DNA from: Annulohypoxylon bovei var. microspora
Taxonomy: Eukaryota > Ascomycota > Sordariomycetes > Xylariales > Hypoxylaceae
Direction of reading: 5' to 3'
DNA: 64,000 nucleotides
Assembly (NCBI GenBank): GCA_022836615.1
Contig: MU405222.1
Coordinates: 347,225-411,224 of the forward strand
In this document: positions 48,309 through 60,495 of the stretch, one piece after another
Position numbering within the stretch: the first letter of the stretch is position 1
How the letters are laid out: every line of letters starts with the position of its first letter
Made by a program: the position numbers and the translations under genes
The notes under the pieces: generated by a model
Database searches by the model: none
The model's input: only the letters and a program-made list of their open reading frames with translations
Told to the model about the DNA's origin: nothing

Positions 48309-49588
48309 GTGTTGCCCGCGAACTCTTCGGGGTTACTGATCTGTTAGAGGGGAATGAAGGAAGGAGGATGGTACGCCATCGCTTAATTTATACTTTAAAA
48401 CCAGAGAGAGAGAGAGAGAGAGAGAGGAGTGTACGACTATAGATCGCTCTCGAGATGCGGAAAAGAGGAAAATGGGGTAAGATATAATGGATAGGGGGTG
48501 CATCAAGACGGAATGCGCTTTTCTCGCGCAGTTTGTATCTTATAGAAATGTGACGATAAGATGTAATGAATAGGAAAATCCCTACTCGCGTATCCCTCCT
48601 AGCCTAGGCATTTATTATAGAGCCCCATAGATGGGCTAATATAGGATCCACCTACCTTATCGTGCAGGTAAGTAGTTGCGGATAGTAAAGTTGAAGCGCT
48701 ATACGCGGGAACAAACCTGATATCAACAATCACGAAGACCAAGCCACATCAATTACCCGACAGGGAAGAGAGTTACATGCTTTTCATCAGTCTTGAATTC
48801 TCATCTGCTAGCTATCCTAGCAGCAGTAGTAGAAATAGGTGCGTCATCGTCTCCCCGTCCCCCTCACCCCCCCCTTCCGACTCGGCATCAATTATACCAT
48901 AAAGCCATTTGCAAAGACATAGTGCGTAACTCGGGTGATAGATCCGATGTAGGGCGCAAGGCCGAACATCACGGGCGGGAAAAAAGAACGCACCAGCGCC
49001 AACGTTGCGTGTCGGACGTCTAGTAATTACACTCGATACATTTGCCCCTGGGCCCTCACTCCTCGAGGGCCTCCCCGGTGCAGAAAAAACAAGCATGTGA
49101 AAAGGCAAATTCGGATTTAGCGGTGGGCGATGGTATTCGTTTCGATGATACGTCATTTAGCGATACTGCCGGCAAATCATCCCCCCTCATTCGTGTTCGA
49201 AATTGCCCATGTACTCCTTAATGCGAGACTATGTTGTAAACCCAGTGCAGATGGAAACCGTCTAGCGACGTTTCAGACAAAGGAAATATATCTAGATGGG
49301 TTCTTGACGATTTGGATAGTGTTATGCTAGCTCATCAAATGGATTGCTTGCAAGTTGACCATGAGTATCCTGGTTAGTGTCAAGAATACGCTTTAGCTAC
49401 GGAAACAAAGCAAGGAGAAGTTCAGGTCCCCAAATGAGTTAGAATTAGGATTTCGTAACGGCCGTTCAACGTCGTAAAAGCGCGTCAGAGTGGTATAGAT
49501 TGGAGATGCGCAATCATATTGTGTTTTCAACCATGATGCATAACGGCCAGTTCATATCAAACCTCCAAAGATTGGGCCGAGCTCGAAC
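48309..49588. other. Intergenic
   Basis: 3' regions of two convergent genes. Contains a GA dinucleotide tract at 48403-48426. No gene is supported. Confidence 0.5.
48403..48426. repeat. (AG)12 microsatellite
   Basis: A perfect AG dinucleotide tract of 24 bases in the 3' region of the mitochondrial protein gene. Confidence 0.9.
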
Positions 49589-50670
49589 TTAAACTGACTG
49601 GTATAGTAGAAGGGGTTCGCCAACATTTTCAATCTCCGGTATTGTGCACTTGAGATCGAATGCCTTCGATAAAACGATCTTGAAGATCTATGCAAGATTA
49701 GTCAGCATGTTATCATCCGATAAAAAGGGGAAGAAAGTATCTATTGGGATCTAACTGACCTTTTGAACATTGATGCTGTGGCTAGTGCTGCTGAAGATAA
49801 GAGCAGCGCGCATAGCTTTGGCAAATCGTTTTGCCTAAATAAGTGGTCAGTCGCGAGCCCTCGATACTATTTACATATAGTGAACAGCGAACCCACCTGA
49901 TTCGATATCTCTTCCTGGTCTTCTCGGGGAAAGTTGACGAAGTGGTCATATTTCGTGCCGACCAAGATGGGAATAGCCGTCTTGTTGAAGCCACGTCCCT
50001 GTCGATACCATTCCTTGATACTGTTGAGTGTGCTTTTGCGCGTCAAATCGAACATAAACAAGATGGCGACCGCGTCATTACAGACCAAGGGTAGCATGTT
50101 GACGAATTCACGTTGACCGCCCAAGTCCCATATGCTGAACGTGATCTCGGTGTTTCGTATGCTGATGGTCTTTTCCATGAAGTTGACACCTAATGTCTGG
50201 ATGTAATCCTCGTCCCAACTACCCTCGACGTACTTGACCATCAGAGAAGTCTTGCCAATCTGCGCATCTCCCACCATGCCGACCTTGATCACAACGTGGT
50301 TACGCGTATTGCGATCCGCACCATTTCCGTTGCTGTTACCGTTGCTCTCTCGCGAGGCATGCTCACTGTAGTGTCGTTCGCCGGTATTGGACATGGATGA
50401 TGCAGGTCTTGGCAGAGATTGCTGAGGGGCGTCGAACTGTTGAGCCTCATATTGAGCGTTCGGGTCGACTTCGTCCGGGTGTGCGCTGGTGACGTTGTTG
50501 GCTAGACCTTGGTCAAGAGATTGCGACTGACGATGAAGCGGGTCGTGACTACCAAAGTCACCCGCTAGATGCGTGGTCCCTTCGATGCCACCGAGAGTAT
50601 CCTCGAGGGCATCGTGGGGAACGCGCGGGGGTGCGGGTGGCGTCGCGGTAAAGGGATCTTGCTCCATCAT
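49589..50670 (-). CDS. TEM1: Septum-promoting small GTPase (Tem1/Spg1)
   Basis: Three exons: 49897-50670, 49760-49834, 49589-49687; 948 nt, 315 residues. Introns are 62 and 72 nt. Residues about 126-300 form the GTPase: G1 GDAQIGKTS (134-142), GVNFMEK in the switch I region, WDLGGQREF (181-189) as G3, and GTKYDHF (238-244) as a variant G4. These variants are typical of Tem1/Spg1 rather than Ras/Rho. The family switches on the septation initiation / mitotic exit network at the spindle pole. Residues 1-125 are a disordered Gln/Asn/Ser/Pro-rich extension. The frame stays open for about 29 codons upstream of the first ATG but has no Met, so an upstream exon cannot be excluded. Confidence 0.9.
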
Positions 50671-52680
50671 ATCTAAGGCGTCGTGGAACTGGGCACCAGA
50701 CCCCGCCGATACTGTTGACGAATCCAGGTTGAAAGGATTTGGTCTGGAGGGGTTGAGATAATAGTCGGTCGTGATTTAGACGTATGGAACGCAAACGAAG
50801 TTCGGGGCGGATGATGAGAAGGTCTCAGATTAGCCCCGTGTGTCTAACTTCATCGGATTATCTTGGAATGGAAGAGGACTCCGGTGAACGAGAGATGTCC
50901 GGCGCGGTTTGGTGATCGTCTGTCTACAAGCGCCAACGTCAGTGCCAGTGTCAGTGCCAGTATCGGTTTAGATGTTGATATTGATATGTATCATCAATAT
51001 GGGGAGATGGGTTCGGCTGTCAGCTCATATAAGGTTAGGCTGTCGATCCGGGGATGTAGATGCAGGTGCAGGTGCAGATAGATATGGATATGGGTATGAA
51101 TATGGGTATGGATATGGAGATATGTATGTAGTATGTAGAGATGGAGATGGTAGGCATGCAGACCTTATGGGAAAAGGGAGGACGAGGCTATGAAATTTGG
51201 ATATTGACAGCAAAGATTGGTTCCTGACAAATGACAAATGAAGGCCAGACCCGAAATTGGTTTGGGTAGGAATTATAGATTATTTTGTGCATACATACCT
51301 TTCGTACCTTGAAGCGGACCGTTTACAAGGTCAAGACGTCCAACGATGCAACGATGGATGGAGCACGATTGAAGTTCTTAAAGTTGGCCAAGTTAGAAAT
51401 TACCTTGTCTTTGATGATGCGGGATCCCGGGAGATGTTACGAGTGGAACCTTAGGTACGAAATACCTACTGTACGTGATTGAGGGGCTAGAGAGATTCTT
51501 AGGTTTTCTTAGGTTTAAGGACGGTGGGTTATTACCGTATTACGCCACAAATGGAAGTTCCATCTGGTGCGTGAGAGTCGAATGAGATGGAAGTCGGTAT
51601 CAATGAAGTGAACTAAACTGTATTTTTCTTGTTATCTTTCTTAAATCTTGTATTACATGCTCAATATTCACTCTGTTGCTTCCTATCTTGACAGTCTTAC
51701 TCACTTCAATGTTCGATGTTGTTTCCCGTTTACTTACCTATAATACATCACGTATTAAAACATGGAGCCCAGTTGGCAATCGCAAATCCGGGGCGGCTAA
51801 GTTTAGCACCAATGACGGTCGACGAATAGGGTGACAGGAAACCGGTCGAAATCAATCATCTCATCGAACGCGACGCGAGCCTTGTAAACGACGTTTCGCG
51901 ATAGGAAACACGAAACACTCTTCATTATTACTACAATACAAGTACGCATGTACATGCATACATACACATTTGTAGCTCTGTAGGTAGGTATGTTCTCGGT
52001 ATGTGGTTTTGTCATGAGGAGTCTTTCCACTAGTAATACATAGATAGACATGTCTCAGACCATTCGATTATCAGCATACATAGCTGAAAAAGTTGATGTC
52101 AGCAGACAAGTAGGCGTTGTTGACGTTGTTTATTATAATTGGCGGTCCGGACAAATTGTTTTCCTCTGCGTTGTTGATGCAGGGCTTTAGATAAACATCC
52201 ATTGCATCCATTGTTAAAATACAACATCATTCAACCCCCCAATCGGCATTGATCATTAAGTTAACCAATAGAAGTTAGACGCAGATATCCTTAGATATGC
52301 TTATAATGATGTCTCTTATCAATTGAGTTTCAATGTCATTCGGAGTTTCATCATGACGCGGGGCTAATTCAGATTTTCTGATTGGCCAAATGTGTTACCG
52401 GGTTCTACCGGGTCATCCCACGTCACGCACTGTCTAACTCTATGGTCATTACTCAACAAATTACAGTGCGAATCCATTTATCGGGTAACTTTTCGGCCTC
52501 GAGCTCTAAAAAATCGTACCAGTCTTAACAATTTTATATACATACGGAATAGTGGTATCATAGATACGATATCAGTCGCACACACAGCTTCGAGAGAAAA
52601 GCTTCACCGAAACTACGATCTATCAACTTTTACCCTCCTCTCAGGTCTTCTTCACCACCACCATCTCTCTACCCTAAATT
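50671..52680. other. Intergenic (divergent) with simple repeats
   Basis: About 2 kb between the divergent TEM1 and GCV3 genes. It has short tandem repeats at 50938-50970 (CAGTGC-type) and 51059-51122, and a CTAGGTAGG-like motif at about 51980. No gene is supported. Confidence 0.5.
51059..51122. repeat. Degenerate GGTGCA / GGATAT(GGGTAT) tandem repeat
   Basis: Three GCAGGT-type units are followed by about six GGATAT or GGGTAT hexamers, giving a Gly/Tyr-type repetitive translation on the plus strand; it is not part of a supported gene. Confidence 0.75.
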
Positions 52681-53312
52681 ATGGCATCAATCGCGCGGTG
52701 CCTTCGGGCAGCTCGACCGTCGACCTTATCTCGACTAGCACAGACGACGCCCCTCACACGATCCAATTGGCAACCGGCGTCGCTGCGAGCATTCTCTGCC
52801 TCACCGATAAGTAAGCCACTCTCCGATGTCGCCAATCTCCCGTCTTATACTCTCCAAAAACCTCTCATTTCATGCACCCGAGTTTCTAACCACTTTTACG
52901 CACTGCAGGGGATATCCGCAAGTACACCAAAGACCACGAGTGGATCGACCTAAACACAAACAAGAAGGAGGGTGTGATTGGCATCTCGGAGTACGCCGCC
53001 GAGGAGTTGGGCGACGTGGTTTACGTCGAGCTGCCCGAGGAGGGCAAGGAGGTCAGTGCGGGCGATGCCATCGGCGCTGTCGAGTCCGTTAAAAGTGCCG
53101 CCGACATCAACGCGCCTATCGCCTGTAAGGTCACCAGCATCAACCTGACTTTAGAGGAGAAGCCGGGCACCATCAACCAGGTACCCGAGGACGACTCGGC
53201 TGGCGGCGGATGGATCGCGAAGGTCCAGGTCGACGAGCAGGGCATCAAGGATTTCGAGGCCCTCATGGACCCCGAGGAGTACAAGGCATTTACCGGCTCG
53301 GAGGAACACTAG
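52681..53312 (+). CDS. GCV3: Glycine cleavage system H protein, mitochondrial
   Basis: Two exons: 52681-52810 and 52909-53312 (98-nt intron), 534 nt, 177 residues. Residues 1-43 are an Arg/Ser-rich mitochondrial presequence. The mature part begins around DIRKYTKDHEWIDL, and the lipoyl-carrying lysine lies in GAVESVKSAADI (Lys105). The protein shuttles the aminomethyl group between the P, T and L proteins in glycine decarboxylation. Length and motifs match the family. The unspliced frame stops inside the intron, so the splice is required. It converges with HEM3 347 bp downstream. Confidence 0.95.
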
Positions 53313-53659
53313 ACTCCTTTCACGAGGTGTTACGAATTGTTGATAGTACGAAGTGATGGTAAGGGGTAGAGTAAAGTAAGGTCAATAAGGTATTTTTTGG
53401 CTGGGGGGGTAGGTGTTCACCGGAAATGGAAATAAATGGCATTCAACAACCAACGAGCGGGAGAGAGAGAACGGGCTCAACCTTGTATCATAAACTCGTT
53501 TGGGGTATTCTCATCATCATGGCGAAAGCATCCGCAGAGATTCTAGGGTTACATATCTAGATGGATGGCCAGCAAAGTCTATAAAGCATCGTCCCAACCA
53601 TTTTTTTCTCTTTTTTTTCGTTGCTCAGCTCCAGTGTTTCTAGACCGGATATGCCCGTT
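53313..53659. other. Convergent intergenic region GCV3 / HEM3
   Basis: Shared 3' region with a G-run (near 53403) and a T-rich tract (53600-53620). No gene is supported. Confidence 0.5.
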
Positions 53660-54724
53660 TTATGCTGGAACCCACGGCTCCGCCTTATCCTGATTTGCTT
53701 CTCGCTCCGCATTTATCACATCGAGGATTTTTTGCGCGCCGTTATCCGTCAGCTGCTGGGCTATTTTTATGCCGAATGCGACGGCCTCCTCGCGCGTCTT
53801 GATCTCCTCGGTGTTCTCGGCGTCGGCGGCTTCGGTGCCTTCGACGCTGACAACCGTCGCCGTTAATTTCAGCTTGTTGTCTCCTACCCATTTCGTCTCG
53901 ACACCAATAGGAATACTACATCCACCTTCTAGCCTTCTCATAACACTTCTCTCAGCCTCAGCCGCCAGCATGGCCTGGGGGTCTTCTAGTGCCTTCAGTA
54001 AGTCCAGTGTCTTCTGATCATCCGCTCGCGCCTCGATGCCTAGACCACCCTGACCAACAGCGTGCAGCATGCCGCCACCCTCGGTAGAGCCATCTAAGTA
54101 TTGCGTGATGCGCGCCTCCCTACCCATCCGTAGCAAGCCCGCCGCGGCCAGGATCAGGGCCGTGAACCCGCTGTCCTCGGCGTCCAGCTTCTTGACGCGG
54201 GTGTCGATGTTCCCGCGCATGTCCTTGAAGTCGAGGTGCGGGTACCGCCGCCTGATCTGCGCCATGCGCCTGACGCTGCTGGTACCGACGACGGCGCCCG
54301 CCGGCAGGTCCGCCAGGGTCTTGTACTTGTCCTCGAGGCCCTTCTTGACGACCACGACGTCGCGCGGGTCTTCCCGCGGCGTCACACAGGCCAGGACGAA
54401 GCCGTCGGGGAGCACGGTCGGCATGTCCTTCAGGGAGTGCACGATGAAGTCGACCTCGCCAAGCTTGAGCTCGGCCTCCAGCTCGTTCGTCCACAGCCCC
54501 TTGCCGCCGAACTTGTACAGCGCCGTGATCTTGTCCTTGTCCGCCGTCGAGTGCATGCCCCTGATCTCGAAGGAGACCGAGGGGTGCAGCTTGCGCAGCG
54601 AGTCGACGACGTAGTCGGCTTGGACTAGGGCTAGCGCTGACTTGCGTGTGCCGACCCGGATTACTGTCTTCGGCGTGTCTGACGCCGTGGGCGTTATTAC
54701 CGGTTGCGTAGCGGAGGTCGACAT
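53660..54724 (-). CDS. HEM3: Porphobilinogen deaminase (hydroxymethylbilane synthase)
   Basis: Single exon, 354 residues. The enzyme condenses four porphobilinogens to hydroxymethylbilane in haem synthesis, in the cytosol. Diagnostic features: IRVGTRKSALALVQ (22-35), VHSLKDMPT with the catalytic Asp100, PREDPRDVVV (116-125), GTSSVRR (147-153), DMRGNIDTRVKKL (168-180), and the dipyrromethane-cofactor attachment site GGCSIPIG with Cys269. The first 18 residues are a Ser/Thr-rich head. Several long ORFs on the other frames and strand are shadows of its high GC content. No defect is seen. Confidence 0.97.
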   Translation of the reverse strand: MSTSATQPVITPTASDTPKTVIRVGTRKSALALVQADYVVDSLRKLHPSVSFEIRGMHSTADKDKITALYKFGGKGLWTNELEAELKLGEVDFIVHSLKDMPTVLPDGFVLACVTPREDPRDVVVVKKGLEDKYKTLADLPAGAVVGTSSVRRMAQIRRRYPHLDFKDMRGNIDTRVKKLDAEDSGFTALILAAAGLLRMGREARITQYLDGSTEGGGMLHAVGQGGLGIEARADDQKTLDLLKALEDPQAMLAAEAERSVMRRLEGGCSIPIGVETKWVGDNKLKLTATVVSVEGTEAADAENTEEIKTREEAVAFGIKIAQQLTDNGAQKILDVINAEREANQDKAEPWVPA

Positions 54725-55944
54725 TGTGTCTGTGGCTGTGTAAGGGTGGTCGTGACTAAGATCTCGGATGCTTCCTTGAGGAAGATAGGTCGGTCCAGGA
54801 TAGTTGACAACAGTTTAACTAAAAACCTCGCCCTCGTAAGTATACAATTGACACGTATTGCAAGCCACAATCCAGCTTGTACTCAAGCGTTGTCAATGTA
54901 GAACAAATTTAAAGGAGCCTTGTTTCCGCGGGGTCCAAGGCAGTCAGATTTAGAGGCGACTTTTGAAGGGTTGGAGGGTTGGAGGGGGATCAACAGCGGG
55001 GCAATTATTTCAATTGGAACTGGAGGGACCTGCAGGTGCGATATCCGATGCGAAATTGGGTTCGGCTCCTGCCGTCATCGGCCGTCCCTACTACTAGACC
55101 CCTATTTATTACTTTTAATTCTTAACTCAACCAGCTCAACTCTAATAGTTAATCTTCTCACTTTTAGAAACGTTTATTTTACCATATTTGAAGTCAATGG
55201 CAACTGCTGTTTAGCCTAAAAACTTTAAGTCAACGAGAATGTCTTGAATTATTCCCCTAAACTTTTCTCCTATTTCCCGTCCAAGATATCATCCGACGCC
55301 TCAAACGCTACTCCGCGCAAACGGTTTAACGTTTAATTTTTCTCGACGCCACGTCTATCTCAAATTCTAGAATTTTAAAACTACCAATTGTACATCTATC
55401 CATGGCACAAATCTCACCGCATTAGCTACACCGTATGCCTCTTTGATCATGTATCCTGCAGAAGATAGGGAGTCGGTCGTAAACAAGTATAGAATACTAT
55501 AACTAGTGTCTACAATGTATTGACCGGGTGTTGCGTCTAGGCGTGGTTAAGAAGACACGAAGTTCACGAAACTGTACTTCATCGTGTTCTTGTGCCATGC
55601 CACACAAAACATATTAAGATGGATTGGGCAGTCCGTCTAAGTTATATGTATCTATACAGCTAAGTATGTTTCCGTTGCTTTCACATTTCGCCTCTCATTT
55701 CCAGAAAAGGTATCCTAGCATATCACGAAGACGTCCCACCAAGACGTATCAAGATTTCTAGGAATCTAGTTCGCTTTTGCGTACCTCGCTTGTAACAATC
55801 GTTTTCATCGGCATTCACACCGAACTATTCTCTCTCAGATCGGGCACTTCCTTCGAAGTATCTCTCTATAAAAGGTCATAAATCATAAGATGCTCAAACT
55901 TACCGAGGAGTTACCAATGACAGCCTCCTAACTCGTATTCTAAT
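54725..55944. other. Intergenic
   Basis: HEM3 promoter side, then AT-rich DNA. No gene is supported; a TATA element for the next gene is given separately. Confidence 0.5.
55867..55875 (+). promoter_or_regulatory. TATA box of the Cys-rich secreted protein gene
   Basis: TATAAAAGG lies 78 bases before the ATG at 55945, the usual distance for a fungal TATA-driven, inducible secreted-protein gene. Confidence 0.6.
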
Positions 55945-56475
55945 ATGAGATTTTCTGCATTTCTTTTTAATTCGACCCTCCTAGCCGGTTCTGCGCTGGC
56001 TTGGAGGGGCCCACTTCCACGGGCCGAGCCGACGGGCTCTTCTCCCCCGGTTCCTTCTCCTTCTCCATCGTCCGGCGAGCCTCCTTCCCCGGGTGGACCT
56101 GTCCCGACACCCGGCGGCTCTGGCCCATCACCCAGTGGCTCTCCAGGCGGTCCGAAATGCGGCAAGGGATACACTTACTGTGGATATATGCTTACCTCTA
56201 GCGGCCACAGTATGACCCCTAACCAGAGAATCAATATGCCATTGCTTACATAAATAGACTTCGGTTCCACTGATATTAGCAAGGCCTATTGCAACGGCTT
56301 GCAAGAGCTCTGTGCTAACGGCAAACCAAAGACGGATGTTTCTGAAGCTGTATTCGTCTGCATGAACGATCAGCCGTCTACGGTTGAGCTCCTGTGTGCT
56401 TGTGGTGGCAAGTGTCGCAACGATGCCGAGACGAACTTCATCGCTCATTGCGACAAACCTTGCATCAACAATTGA
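55945..56475 (+). CDS. Small secreted Cys-rich protein with Pro/Ser/Gly spacer
   Basis: Two exons: 55945-56209 and 56258-56475 (48-nt intron GTATGA...AATAG), 483 nt, 160 residues. Signal peptide about residues 1-19. Residues 30-70 are a Pro/Ser/Gly repeat, probably an extended glycosylated spacer. A C-terminal module with about ten Cys follows (KCGKGYTYCGYML, then CNGLQELC, VCMN, LLCACGGKC, HCDKPC). The even number and spacing suggest a disulphide-stabilised extracellular domain. Exon 2 was not visible as an open frame on its own and was found by splicing. I do not recognise a named family; wall-associated or effector roles are both possible. Confidence 0.75.
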
Positions 56476-57565
56476 GCATATGCTTGGTTTAAACATACAG
56501 AGAAGGCGGAGAGTGGGAGTTTACCGAAACACTCACTTTGTACTGGGAAGGCCTTCGTGTGGTTAATGCGAGCAGAAATTCGTAGTAGTTTGCAGTATCG
56601 CTCGTTAGTTACGTGTATGTCGAATTACATTTATACCACAGCCATAGCTTTGGCCCATTCCCACATTGTTGCGTATCCAGATATATGTTAGAAGATTAGA
56701 AGGATGTGTATCGTAACTCGTGAAGACTGAGGGGATATGTTAAAGAGAGGTCCAAGCATTTCCATGTTCGTACTGTTCATCTAGTTATCACTTCCTAACA
56801 TGACCATCGCTTTCTAACATGAACTTCAACACTTCGATCTTCAGATTGGTACGAATCAGAATATTCTCACTTGACGTGTTTCGTCATTGACTCTTAACAC
56901 ATTGACAGAATACAAGAGATCGATGGTTATTTGACCTATCATATCGGCAATCTATTTTTAAGACAATATGGCTATACTAGGACTAGCTCTCCGTTTTCTA
57001 GCGGTCTACTGAGGGGCACGGATTGGATGACACTCGTGATTAGAACTCAGCCTCTAAGACGCCGCCGTCTAGATTTTCTAACGTAATTTTATCCAATTAG
57101 CATTCAGATATCCGGCCTGCATCTGCCGATCACCTTAAGATCTATCATTGTCAGCCGCTGACAATCCTTACCACTTCGTGTTTACAGGTGGGACCTCGTA
57201 AGGCTCACGATATGTGCATTCTTCGCTTCCTCGAAGAATCATGTAGAATACCAATTCCGTATCGCCATCGCATTGCGGTCTGCGGCTTCGCGACAGGTCT
57301 CCGCCACGCGAGCCTTCGAGCTGCCATCATGAAAGAGGGATATAAAGATGCGACGATCGCCCGACGATGACAAAGAAGTCTTAGGATTATATTCATCGAA
57401 CTAAACCAAATCATCAAAGACTTACTAAAATATAACTTACGTACATAATTGATAGTTACCTAATATCTAATACCCCAGATATTGAAACCCACATCTACCA
57501 ATTATAACCTATAATCATCATTACCAATCACCTTTACTCATCGTCTCATCTCCATCTAATAAAAG
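56476..57565. other. Intergenic
   Basis: AT-rich. The 60-residue ORF at 57188-57370 is not convincing. The last 100 bases are pyrimidine/A-rich leader of the next gene. Confidence 0.45.
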
Positions 57566-58219
57566 ATGCTCACCTCACTCCTCACAATCACCTCTCTCCT
57601 CGCCCTAACGAGAGCCACTCCAGTCCCCCAGACAGCACAGCAGCTCTCCAGGGCTAAGGCATACAACCTCCAGATCCAACTACTAGACCCGACACAGGAC
57701 CTCGACCCCTCAGTCGCGGGCCTGTACATCGGCACGATACACGTCGGCGCGGGCCTGAACGTCGCGGTCGCCGGCAGCTCCGTCGCGCCCGCCACGCCGT
57801 TCTACACGAACGGGACGGCGGCCGACGGGTACGTCGACGTGATCAACGACCTAGGTACATCATACCCGTGGGGCCTCAAGGTGCAGGACCAGGCCAGCAC
57901 CGACGCCACGTACCCGGGCGAGCACGACGTGGAGATCGACGTCGGCGGCGGCACCAACGGGGTCGGGCTCGTGACATCCGGCAGCGACGTCCGCCTCGCC
58001 GGGCTGAGCGCCGGCAACTACGCGGTGTGCAACCGCTTCATCGGCTACGTCAGGGCCAACCTGACCGTCGTCAAGTACGTGTACGAGGGCGAGACCACGC
58101 CCGACGGCTGCGTGGGCATCGAGTTCGTGCCCCTGTGCGCGACCCTGAATGACCTACCCGACGGCTCCGACTGGACTCATGATTTCGTCCAGGAGGTGGA
58201 CTGTGTTGTTGCTGCTTAA
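57566..58219 (+). CDS. Secreted protein of unknown function
   Basis: Single exon, 217 residues. Signal peptide about 1-17 (LLTITSLLALTRA) with a likely pro-segment before residue 27. The mature protein is beta-rich, with Gly/Asp/Val, several N-glycosylation sequons (NGT, NLT) and four Cys in the C-terminal half. It resembles a group of uncharacterised ascomycete secreted proteins (DUF7907-like, recognised only tentatively from the YNLQIQLLD start). The coding part is very GC-rich compared with its AT-rich surroundings. The role is unknown. Confidence 0.78.
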   Translation: MLTSLLTITSLLALTRATPVPQTAQQLSRAKAYNLQIQLLDPTQDLDPSVAGLYIGTIHVGAGLNVAVAGSSVAPATPFYTNGTAADGYVDVINDLGTSYPWGLKVQDQASTDATYPGEHDVEIDVGGGTNGVGLVTSGSDVRLAGLSAGNYAVCNRFIGYVRANLTVVKYVYEGETTPDGCVGIEFVPLCATLNDLPDGSDWTHDFVQEVDCVVAA

Positions 58220-60495
58220 GGCACTGGCCGGTTATTGGCAAAGGGAGGGTATTAAGGGAGGGCAAGTCGACTTAAGTACGACGGTAATGGTTATGTGTTA
58301 ATAGGAAGGCATTCGATTGCATTGGGCGGGCAAATTTGCACCACACTTTAGGAGTTCGGGTAGCATAGCGAGGGTCATGAGCTTATGATCTTGTATTGGA
58401 TAGATCTTAAGAGTTGATTTATCTCAGTACCTACTTAATATATTTAAAATAAAGAGCTTAATAACAGAGATCCAATACTTGTTAGTAGAGGTGACGAAGC
58501 ACTAGCGGTGATTCTTCTAAGGTACCTAGGTACCTAACCTAGTACATTCTCGTCAACAATTGAAAAGTCAAAGTCCTTGAATTCTGTAAGGAGTTAGTAG
58601 TCATAACTGCTCTCGTTCCATTGACTTTCTTCCTGTGCCATAGATAATTCAAGGACTGCCCCTATTTCCTGGCTACGCTTTCGTATAGAGAACACGGGAT
58701 GTTCAGGGGCCAACTATGAATTAATGTCTGTTTAGTATCTAGGAGTGTCACGATGCGGTCCTAACTAACGTTGTAGCAACAACGTTGTTGCACGAGTTCT
58801 AGGACTATATATTGAAACCTCTGGCATGTAGCGAGGCGGCCAATGGTAGGTAATATGTAGATTCATGGATAACATATCGATACTACCATATGTCTGACAG
58901 TCCCTCGTGTTTCCTGAGTCCTGCTGACGGCTATTACCTGGCGGTGAAGAACAGATTTAGAGCCCACTACATATACCATGGTGCACTTTTACTCCCATGA
59001 AAGTCACCTATATATTCCTTGTCCTGGAAACCGCTGTGTCTCTCTTCATATGAGAAAGCATTTCATTTTAGCCCCTTACCTAACTTTATTCTATAAAGGC
59101 CTACCAGTTAGTGAAATAATGATTACATACTTTGTAGGATGTTCATTGAATAGTTATACCATGGTCTTTCACGAAGATTAACATATATACAGCGCTGTGG
59201 TGGGGTCTGAAATAGGGGTAAAGACGTGGCGTGCTGACTTAGAAAATGAATCCAAATGCCCCCCTGCTTATACCAATTGTATCGCATTACTTTATTCATG
59301 GGTCTTAAAATTACCACGTGGTGGAGACATCGAGCTGAAGATAGATCTTGCATTGATTATGAAAGTTGCCAGGCGGTTAGTAATGGATGTTAAGTAGAGG
59401 ACCAAATGGCAACGAAGGTAGTTCAATATTGTCAACACACCAGTTTATTTGCCCTTTTGAGACCTAAGCTGCGAGATCTCGTAGCCTATGCCTTTCAATT
59501 TAACCTAATCATGTCCTATCCATCCTAATACGATATTAGATGTATACTAGTCATCTGAAGTGGTTCTAGAATGCAGATCTTGGAGGCCCGAATATAACGC
59601 TCTAGGTTGCCTTATTGGGCTGATCTAAAACATGTCGATGTTACCTAAAAATACAGCTGTCTGGCCTCACTCTTCCGATTGGTGGCACTACTTGTCATTG
59701 TCAGCATGCAGTATTATAGTCATCTCGCATTCGGCTTAGCATAGCATCTCTAACTAGTATTAACCCCTTAACTGCCGGTTCCCGGAACCTAAACTTTATT
59801 TATGCCGCTAATTCACAGTTGCTGTTGCATAGACAGTAGGTATAGAATTGATACTAGACATACGACGTCTAGCAAGGAGATAAAAACGATATGTAAGAAA
59901 TCGGTTTCTTCAAGAACTACTTAGAGTTCAATGCTTCCAATATATTCTAACGGTGCTATTTTAATATTAAACATATTCATATGGAACCTCAGCTGAAAGT
60001 GTTCCGCGGCGTTGAGTGGTAAATTCAGGGACAACTAATATATCCCGAATCTCATCTCACGTAGCAGACCCATGTGCTGACCTCCGCATTTGCTTTATTG
60101 GCTGAGAGGCAGCTGACTACAGCTTTAACTCAAGTAGGCTATACAAATTCTCGTACTAACGGGAAAACTACCGCATATTCTCCATCTTAGTAGAGCCGCT
60201 TAGCCTTATTGACAGTAATGACGCCAGACAGCTATGCATCGAGGCGGGTACATGGCTGTACAGGCGGTGATGATGATGAGACAACAGATTCTGGTGAAGG
60301 TATCACGAACGATACTTGCAAGACTGATAGCGACCATAGCAATATAAATACTAAGAGAATCTCCCAGCTTTCATCCAGAAATCACAACATTCCTCAACTC
60401 AAGCACAACACCAAGAACCATCAACAAGCCTCATCTTCTCTACACTCTCGCCTCTTAAAATTTCCCAAATCTTAACAAACTCTCCAACCATCACC
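58220..60495. other. Intergenic (2.3 kb), AT-rich
   Basis: One palindromic CCTAGG motif cluster (58520-58546) and an ACAACGTTGT palindrome at about 58780-58789. No gene is supported; the ORFs at 58978-59397 and 60209-60475 lack recognisable features. Confidence 0.5.

Noticed and set aside
48403..48426. AG tract considered as part of a CRISPR-like or regulatory array
   Set aside because: Simple dinucleotide microsatellite without spacers.
54069..54628. ORFs of 130-181 codons antisense or shifted to HEM3
   Set aside because: HEM3 has all catalytic motifs; these are composition shadows.
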